64,000 nt of DNA from Dryomyza anilis (taxonomy: Eukaryota > Arthropoda > Insecta > Diptera > Dryomyzidae), in NCBI GenBank assembly GCA_951804985.1, contig OX638136.1, positions 8,435,852 to 8,499,851 on the forward strand, in the 5' to 3' direction. Below are positions 57,194 to 64,000 of the stretch, piece after piece. The position numbers were made by a program, and so were the translations under genes. Position 1 is the stretch's first letter, and every line of letters begins with the position of its first letter. The notes under the pieces were generated by a model, which ran no database searches, was not told where the DNA came from, and was given only the letters and a program-made list of their open reading frames with translations.

Positions 57194-57500
57194 CTTTTGA
57201 ATAATAAAATTTTTAATGGAGGTTTAAATTTTTATATTGTTTAATTTCGCGCTATTCATGTCTTAATTAGAGTTTAACAATGGTTTGAGATCATCATGGT
57301 TTTTATTTTCAGGATTTACTGAAGATGATCAAGGTTGGGAGGGAAATAGTTGTTGCGCTAAAATCAATGCACAACATGTGTGGAAGTGTTTTGACGTAAA
57401 TACTTATCTCTTTGGCTTTTAAAATCTTTTACTTTTTGGAATGTTTCGGACATTTCAATCTATTTCTTTTGCACACACATTTAAATATTTCTTGCTGTAG
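57194..57500 (+). pseudogene. Exon-like segment E1, U7, with stop
   Basis: GACGGAAAT has become GACGTAAAT, making an in-frame TAA about 32 codons into the segment. The other copies are open there. Confidence 0.4.
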
Positions 57501-59076
57501 CAACGTGCATCTTTAAGTCATTCGGAAGCAAGATCCCTACCCCGACTAGCTAGTGCGTGCTACCGCTTCCGGATACTTTTCAAAACCGTTTATATTTTCA
57601 TATCGTTGCATGCTACAGAGAAGAGAATTTTTTGAGATAATTAGTCCTAAGTATGATACAATTTCTGATGTTTTTGTATAATTTTTAATTATTTTAGGTT
57701 TTTCTATTGATTAATAAAATTTGTAATGGAGGTTTAAAAATATTATATTGTTTAATTTCGCGCTATTCATGTCTTAATTGGAGTTTAATAATGGTTTGCG
57801 ATCATCATGGTAGGAAATACACATTGCATAGCAGGCATTTTGAGTTTGTGAAAACAGTCAGGCTTTCTATATTACATTGTACGCAGGAAAGTGAGCCCCT
57901 AGCAGGCAAAATCAGGCAGAAACATTTTATAGGAATTTCTGTTTTGAAATTTTAAAAATCATTTTAATAGTAGGCAACTGAAAAGGGAAATGTAATCTGC
58001 GAGTAGCAGGCAAACACATTGTATAGAATTTCTGTTTTAAAATTTTAAAAGTTTGATCAACAAGTTGTCGACAGAAAATTTTATTTACATTATTTCTGTT
58101 TTGAAGTTTTAAAAGCTTGATCGTTAAAAGCTTGAAGTTGTCGATAGAAAATGTTGTTTACAATGCTGCTGTTTTTTTTCATAGTCGGTCTAAGCCGACC
58201 TTTGTGGTTACCATTCAAAGTGGTATCTTTTTTTAAAAAAGGTGAATGCACGCCAAATTGAAATTGAAAATTTCAATTGGACCAATGCATATACTGTGTA
58301 TATATTTGTGGTATAACAAACAAAACACAACAAAAAGCACGAAAAATAAGTATTTTAATGTTGCGACATAAAAAATAAACAAAAAGCTTTTACATGAGCT
58401 TTCGACCAACATTGTTTTAAATGTAAAGCATTTCAAACGCACAAACACTTAGGCATTTTGTTAATGTTGCCCTTCGTTGATCTAGATCATATGTTTATGA
58501 TCCGTACCTTTCCCTACCATTTTGCTTCCGGATTATTGCCCACATTACCCTGCCTGAGCCTACCATTTTACTTACACCTGTTTGGCTACCATACGCTACA
58601 TATGCCTGCCATTCCCCTACCAATTTTGTTTTCATGCTATAGCAGGGAACTGGTATGTTCAAACGAGCCCCTAGCAGGCAAACGCATTTTGTGTAAGTTT
58701 TGGTTTTGAAGTTTTGAAAAGTATCTTTATAGCTAGAATATTCCCTTCCATATTCTAGCTATAAAGGTAGTCTATCTGTAGCAGGCAAACACATTGTATA
58801 AGAATTTTGATTTGAAATTTTAAAAAGCATTTTAATAGTAGGGAACTAAAAGGGATTTTTAAAATAAAATAAATAAATACAATTTAATAAAATAATAAAA
58901 CTTAGTAAATAAATAAAACTTATTAGTTATAAATGAGTCAATTTTGATATTCTTGAATACAGTTGAAAACTTTTGAATATTTTGGATTACCTTCAAATAT
59001 TTTCGATTATTTTTGAAAACTTACACTTAACGAAAAATTTCGTTTTCACATTTATCTATTTTTTTTATTTTAAAAC

Positions 59077-59479
59077 ATGTCACTCAGACTTACTACTGAT
59101 GATTTATCTGCCTCGGCGGCTGGTGCAACAACATGTTGTATTTGAACGGTGAGAGCTTTTCATAGGCAAGAATGGAATGGGTTAAAAGTAACTTTTGTTA
59201 TGTTATCATACTTCAAAAATAATAAAATGAGTGCGTTAATTTGAAAAAGAAAAGAAGAGCAAATATATCGAATGTGTAAAAGAAAAAAATATTAAACGAA
59301 ATTAACTGAGAAAATGTTGTTAAAAAAATGTTGCCAAAGAATAAGTTTGCCTCAAGAGGCATGTTGCGACACACACAAAATTCTCTCAAAACCCACACAA
59401 ACTTCGTAACATTTACAGGTCTGCGATTACACTCGGAACGTTGAAAGATCTTTCAACCTTGGAGCATCATCAGGAGAAT
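59077..59479 (+). pseudogene. Gene fragment, exon 1' and E2, U7
   Basis: Exon 1' 59077-59145 (TGA before the donor) and E2 59419-59479, open. Confidence 0.4.
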
Positions 59480-59773
59480 GTGAGTTTGTTCGCTCTTAAT
59501 AACTCATATTGTATTACATTGTTTTTGTGTGTTACCAAAATCAAATAAAGTTAATTACTGTTTCAGACAGGGGTAGAAACCGGAACTATAAAAAGAACGT
59601 TTGACAATCGTTCCGATATTGTTCCGTTCCGGAACGAACGAAAAGCAAAAGTTCCGAGCGCAAACGTTTCAGTCGGAACTTTTGCTCAAAAGTTCCGGCT
59701 CAAAAGTTCCGATCGGAACTTTTGCATACAAAAAACGTTTGAATCGTTCCTATCGCCATATGCACGCATACTG

Positions 59774-60560
59774 GTGCGTCATTGGAACTTTTTTGGGTGA
59801 ATCTGTTCCTGTGGGCCTAGATTCGCATCCTGGTGCGTCATTGGAACTTTTTCGGGTGAATCGCTTCCTGTGGGCCTAGATACAGATCCTGGTGCGTCAT
59901 TAGAACTTTTTAGTGTGAATCGCTTCCTGTGGGTCTAGATACGGATCCTGGTGCGTTATTGAAACTTTTTTGGGTGAATCTCTTCCTGTGGGCCTAGATA
60001 CGGATCCTGGTGCGTCATTGGAACTTTTTTGGGTGAATCGCTTCCTGTGGGCCTAGATACGCATCCAGGTGCGCCATTGGAACTTTCCTGTGTGAATCTG
60101 TTCCTGTGGGCCTAGATACGCATCCTGGTGCGTCATTGGAACTTTTTCGGGTGAATCGCTTCCTGTGGGCCTAGATACGGATCCTGGTGCGTCATTGGAA
60201 CTTTTTTGGGTGAATCTCTTCCTGTGGGCCTAGATACGCATCCAGGTGCGCCATTGGAACTTTCCTGTGTGAATCTGTTCCTGTGGGCCTAGATACGCAT
60301 CCTGGTGCGTCATTGGAACTTTTTAGGGTGAATCGCTTCCTGTGGGCATAGATAAGCATCCTGGTGCGTCATTGGAACTTTTTTGACTGAATCTCTTCCT
60401 GTGGGCCCAGATACGGATCCTGGTGCGTCATTGCAACTTCTTAGGGTGAATCGCTTCCTGTGGGCATAGATAAGCATCCTGGTGCGTCATTGGAACTTTT
60501 TGGATGAATCTGTTCCTGTAGGTCTAGATACGCATCCTCGTGCGTCATTGGAACTAATTT
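59774..60560 (+). repeat. 59-bp repeats, forward set of enlarged hAT-2
   Basis: Thirteen or so units; a block GCGCCATTGG...GCATCCTG recurs inside, showing a higher-order duplication of about four units. Confidence 0.88.
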
Positions 60561-60574
60561 TGACCATTGAACAC

Positions 60575-60930
60575 CAGGATGGGTATCTGGCCCAACAGAA
60601 CAGATTAACCTAAAAAAAGTTCCAATGGCGCACCTGGATGCGTATCTAGGCCCACAGAAAGAGATTCACACAAAAAAGTTCCAATGACGCACCAGGATCC
60701 GTATCTAGGCCCACAGGAAGCGATTCACCCGAAAAAGTTCCAATGACGCACCAGGATGCGTATGTAGGCCCACAGGAACAGATTCATCGAAAAAAGTTCC
60801 AATGACGCACCAGGATCTGTATCTAGGCCCACAGGAAGCGATTCACCCGAAAAAATTCCACTGACGCACCTGGATGCGTATCTAGGTCCACAGGAAGCGA
60901 TTCACCCAAAAAAAGTTCCAACGACACACC
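60575..60930 (-). repeat. 59-bp repeats, reverse set of enlarged hAT-2
   Basis: Six units in reverse orientation (CAGGATGCGTATCTAGGCCC type). They could pair with the forward set in a single transcript. Confidence 0.88.
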
Positions 60931-61768
60931 TAGATGTGAATCCATACACATTGGAACTTTTAAATGGAACGAATCAATCGTTCTTCATCGGAACGTTCTT
61001 TGTCGGAACGATTCAAACGTTTTTTGTATGCAAAAGTTCCGAGCGGAACTTTTGAGCAAAAGTTCCGATTAAAACGTTTGCGCTCGGAACTTTTGCTTTT
61101 AGTTCGTTCCGTTCCCAACCCCTGGTTTCAGAAAAAAAATATGTATGAATAATATATAAATAAATATAATTAATTCTTATACATGCAAAAAAAAGTGCAT
61201 TACTCTGTAATGGAAATTTATTGTTATTTGAAATTGGTCATCTTCAAAAAATATCGTTGCTATAATTAGTACAACTTTTTTTAATGCTTATGTATAAATA
61301 AAACTAAATCGAATTAATGCGATATGTGGTCGAATATGACATTTTTGTTGTTAAAATCATAAAAATAAAAAAAGTAAAATTTTAAAAGAATAAAAAAAAT
61401 CGTAAAATGGCAAATCTTAACATGCAAAGCTGAAACAAAATTATAAATGCACCTTAAAGCACAAACCATAAATGCAACAATTTGCAGCAAAAGCTGGTTC
61501 TTGTTTTTTTTTTTATTGGAGTATTTCTATTATAATTAGATGTAATATACCCTATATTGAAAACAATAAACATGAATATTGTTAATTAAATATAATACCT
61601 ATAATTAAATGAAAAAATATATTTTTTTTCATTAATGCTTATTTACAGATTACTCTTTTCAATTTTAATTGTTTTTTTTTTTTTGCACGCACTATCTTTG
61701 AGATAATTATTCCTAAGTATGATACAATTTCTGATGTTTCTGTATAATTTTAATTATTTTTGGTTTAT

Positions 61769-61776
61769 CTTTTGAA
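61769..61776. other. Empty hAT-1 target CTTTTGAA at the array edge
   Basis: Segment D runs unbroken through TTTATCTTTTGAATAATAAAAT, so the unit after U7 never received hAT-1 or lies outside the amplified lineage. At about 61817 it is joined to mid-B sequence (CCGGATTATTGCCC). Confidence 0.88.
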
Positions 61777-61816
61777 TAATAAAATTTGTAATGGAGGTTT
61801 AAATTTTTATATTGTT

Positions 61817-62130
61817 TCCGGATTATTGCCCACCTTACCCTGCCTGAGCCTACCATTTTACCTACACCTGTTTGGTTACCTATGCCTTCCATTCCCCTAC
61901 CAATTTTGTTTTCATGCTATAGCAGGGAACTGGTATGTTCAAGCGAGCCCCTGGCAGGAAAAAGCATTTTGTGTAAGTTTTGGTTTTGAAGTTTTGAAAA
62001 GTATCTTTATAGCTAGAATATTCCCTTCCATATTCTAGCTATAAAGGTAGTCTATCTGTAGCAGGCAAACACATTGTATAAGAATTTTGATTTGAAATTT
62101 TAAAAAGCATTTTAATAGTAGGGAACCAAA
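61817..62130. repeat. Composite repeat B, edge copy (right part only)
   Basis: Starts in the C/T-rich part, contains the 40-bp inverted repeat at 62006-62045, and has its own substitutions (CCTGGCAGGAAAAAGC). The region up to 62356 is AT-rich without features. Confidence 0.8.
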
Positions 62131-62356
62131 AGGGATTTTTAAAATAAAATAAATAAATACAATTTAATAAAATAATAAAACTTAGTAAATAAATAAAACT
62201 TATTAGTTATAAATGAGTCAATTTTGATATTCTTGAATACAGTTGAAAACTTTTGAATATTTTGGATTACCTTCAAATATTTTCGATTATTTTTGAAAAC
62301 TTACACTTAACGAAAAATTTCGTTTTCACATTTATCTATTTTTTTTATTTTAAAAC

Positions 62357-62758
62357 ATGTCACTCAGACTTACTACTGATGATTTATCTGCCTCGGCGGC
62401 TGGTGCAACAACATGTTGTATTTCAACGGTGAGAGCTTTTCATAGGCAAGAATGGAATGGGTTAAAAGTAACTTTTGTTATGTTATCATACTTCAAAAAT
62501 AATAAAATGAGTGCGTTAATTTGAAAAAGAAAAGAAGAGCAAATATATCGAATGTGTAAAAGAAAAAAATATTAAAACAAATTAACTGAGAAAATGTTGT
62601 TAAAAAAATGTTGCCAAAGAATAAGTTTGCCTCAAGAGGCATGTTGCGACACACACAAAATTCTCTCAAAACCCACACAACTTCGTAACATTTACAGGTC
62701 TGCGATTACTCTCGGAACGTTGAAAGATCTTTCAACGTTGGAGCATCATCAGGAGAAT
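62357..62758 (+). pseudogene. Best-preserved copy of the small spliced gene fragment (exon 1 and E2)
   Basis: Exon 1 62357-62428: ATG in an AAACATG context, 24 codons (MSLRLTTDDLSASAAG then ATTCCIST) ending at GTGAGAGC. The codon that is TGA in U4-U7 is TCA here. Intron 62429-62697 (269 bp, TTTACAG). E2 62698-62758 joins in phase 0 and reads VCDYSRNVERSFNVGASSGE; donor GTGAGT and a second intron ending GTTTCAG at 62845. Splicing there would give a stop at once (T plus AA), so at most about 44 residues. An alternative continuous frame 62594-62827 crosses E2 unspliced. I recognise no family; the Cys cluster CC-x(3)-C is suggestive only. Confidence 0.4.
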
Positions 62759-62838
62759 GTGAGTTTGTTCGCTCTTAATAACTCATATTGTATTAAATTG
62801 TTTTTGGGTGCTACCCAAATCAAATAAAGTAAATTATT

Positions 62839-62846
62839 GTTTCAGA
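62839..62846. other. Empty hAT-2 target GTTTCAGA at the array edge
   Basis: ATTATTGTTTCAGAAAAAAA is uninterrupted, as in U1-U3. This places the hAT-2 insertion within the U4-U7 lineage only. Confidence 0.88.
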
Positions 62847-63110
62847 AAAAAATATATATGAATAATATATAAATAAATATAATTAATTCTTATACATGCA
62901 AAACAAAGTGCATTACTCTGTAATGGAAATTTATTATAATTTGAAATTGGTCATCTTCAAAAAATATCGTTGCTATAATTAGTACAACTTTTTTTTAATG
63001 TTTATGTATAAATAAATTTAAATCGAATTAATGCGATATGTGGTAGAATATGACATTTTTATTGTTAAAATCATAAAAATAAAAAAAGGAAAATTTTAAA
63101 AGAATAAAGA
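62847..63110. other. AT-rich spacer, edge copy, left part
   Basis: Matches the spacers of the array units, then is interrupted in an A-run by the AACCAGTT element and resumes at 63671. No gene seen. Confidence 0.65.
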
Positions 63111-63670
63111 ACCAGTTGGAAAGGTTAGATCACACGGGAAATTTTAAAGTAGGTGTAATTATGATAGTTAGGATTATCAAAATTATAGTCGGTCTAAGCC
63201 GACTATAAATACCCTACACATATGTGTGGTTACCATTCAAAATGGTATATAGGTCACCAGGGTATACGAATACTGAAAATAACTGCAAACTTTCCATCGC
63301 TGAAGAATTACCATTCATTTGATACACATGTTGACAACTGGGTAGGTGTACCGAATTTCGATTGTTTTTATTTTGTGAACCACAAGTCTTTTCGCCGGAA
63401 AACATTATTATCATGTATTTTAGCATGATGTCAATATATTTTTGACCAAAAAAGTTTACCTAAGCACGTATACATAAAAATTGATATTTATATGTACATT
63501 TTATATGAGGTATTTGAACATAAGTGGTCGGATCATAGGTCACAATAGACCGATATCGACAATTTTTTCGCACATGCAGCGTATGTATATTAGTAATCTC
63601 TTCCTTCTGGGTGTTACAAACGGCGTACCAAACTGAATATACCCTTTCACTCTTAGTGTAGAGTATAAAA
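63111..63670. mobile_element. AACCAGTT element, second copy, internally deleted
   Basis: Starts ACCAGTTGGAAAGG and ends GAGTATAAAA. The hairpin AGTCGGTCTAAGCCGACT and the inverted pair ATACCCTACAC (63209-63219) against GTGTAGAGTAT (63656-63666, one mismatch) are present. The part with the ACAGACAG motif is deleted between ATTAGTAATCT and TTCCTTCTGGG. It lies in an A-run of the spacer, as the first copy lies in an A-run of MITE C. Confidence 0.65.
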
Positions 63671-64000
63671 ATCGTAAAATGGCAACTCTTAACATGAAAA
63701 GCTAAAACAAAACTTTAAATGCACCTTAAAGCACAAACCATAAATGCAACGATTTGCAGCAAAAACTGGTTCTTGATATTTTTGCACTATTTTTTTTTTA
63801 TTGGAGTATTTCTATTATTAATATACCCTATATTGAAAAAAATAAACATGAATATTGTTAATTAAATATAATACCTATAATTAAATGAAAAAAATATATA
63901 TTTTTTTTCATTAATGCTTATTTACAGATTACTCTTTTCAATTTTAATTGTTTTTTTTTTGCACGCACTATCTTTGAGATAATTAGTCCTAAGTATGATA
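63671..64000. other. AT-rich spacer, edge copy, right part
   Basis: Continuation of the unit spacer (ATCGTAAAATGGCAACTC to CCTAAGTATGATA). It ends in the beginning of segment D at the window edge, so further related DNA probably follows. No coding or RNA gene seen. Confidence 0.65.

Larger units (their letters stand above)
59568..61124. mobile_element. hAT-2 foldback element, U7 copy, enlarged (1557 bp)
   Basis: Target GTTTCAGA at 59560-59567 and 61125-61132. It has about 13 forward 59-bp repeats (59774-60560) and about six reverse ones (60575-60930). The extra forward block includes variants absent from other copies (TTAGGGTGAATC, GGGCATAGATAAGC, TTTTGACTGAATC), so this copy is likely the fuller ancestor and the 1030-bp form a contraction. 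Confidence 0.9.
55090..61768. repeat. Tandem macro-unit U7, last unit (about 6.7 kb)
   Basis: hAT-1 55090-57193, E1 57194-57500, B 58018-58850, exon 1' 59077-59145, E2 59419-59479, enlarged hAT-2 59568-61124, AT-rich spacer 61133-61768. It lacks the 1354-bp internal duplication of U4-U6. Its single B copy runs from the first-copy left part into the second-copy right part (with the 40-bp inverted repeat at 58726-58765), as expected from exchange between the two. Confidence 0.9.

Noticed and set aside
63222..63426. Overlapping frames on both strands in the edge element
   Set aside because: They coincide with the element's terminal inverted sequences and are not retained in the 11488 copy.
1..64000. 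tRNA, rRNA or histone genes, bacterial operons or phage
   Set aside because: No cloverleaf A/B boxes, no conserved rRNA stretches, no long ORFs and no ribosome-binding sites; introns and eukaryotic transposons exclude a bacterial source.

Overview
The window is AT-rich eukaryotic repeat DNA with no intact protein-coding gene. Several things point to a schizophoran fly (Drosophila-like or calyptrate): hAT, PIF/Harbinger, gypsy-type LTR and jockey/I-type non-LTR remnants, short GT-AG introns (54-270 bp), and a degenerate element carrying a repeated ACAGACAGACAGACG motif and a GATCAAGAATATATATAC motif of a kind I recall as common in higher flies. The species is not determinable. The layout looks like pericentromeric or sex-chromosome heterochromatin amplified by unequal exchange; that placement is inference.

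Layout. Block I (1-12853) is a scrambled set of transposon pieces. A 2297-bp direct duplication (1-2172 and 2173-4469) carries gypsy-like LTR/primer-site fragments, the right end of a PIF/Harbinger transposon, a composite repeat here called B, and a TIR MITE here called C. A third gypsy-like fragment (5096-6140) retains a gag-like start. A dismembered PIF/Harbinger transposon follows: Myb-like gene pieces at 6463-6904 and 9533-10060, and a transposase without its catalytic core at 8353-9027. Block I ends with another B/C pair, into which a further element (11488-12170) is inserted.

Block II (12854-32387) is three tandem units of about 6.5 kb (U1-U3). Block III (32388 to about 61.8 kb) is a transitional unit U4 and units U5-U7, with a period of about 7.57 kb. 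Every unit begins with a 2.1-2.3-kb non-autonomous hAT element (hAT-1). hAT-1 contains a 15-bp minisatellite and a non-LTR retrotransposon-like tail. After it come an exon-like open segment, B sequence and a small spliced gene fragment. U1-U3 also carry a non-LTR RNase H fragment and MITE C. U4-U7 instead carry a foldback hAT element (hAT-2) built of 59-bp repeats in opposed orientation. The array ends in an edge region (61769-64000) that keeps the empty target sites of both hAT elements.

Interaction. The useful signal is historical. hAT-1, hAT-2 and the Harbinger element each have target duplications in some copies and matching empty sites in others within this same window, so the order of insertion, truncation, duplication and amplification can be read directly. 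The most gene-like remnant is a two-exon fragment with splice signals in compatible phase. Its first exon is free of internal stops right up to a GT donor only in the copy at the array edge (62357-62758). Nothing here supports a functional operon-like or defence system. The opposed 59-bp repeats could fold into long hairpin RNA if transcribed, which is a testable but unproven role.
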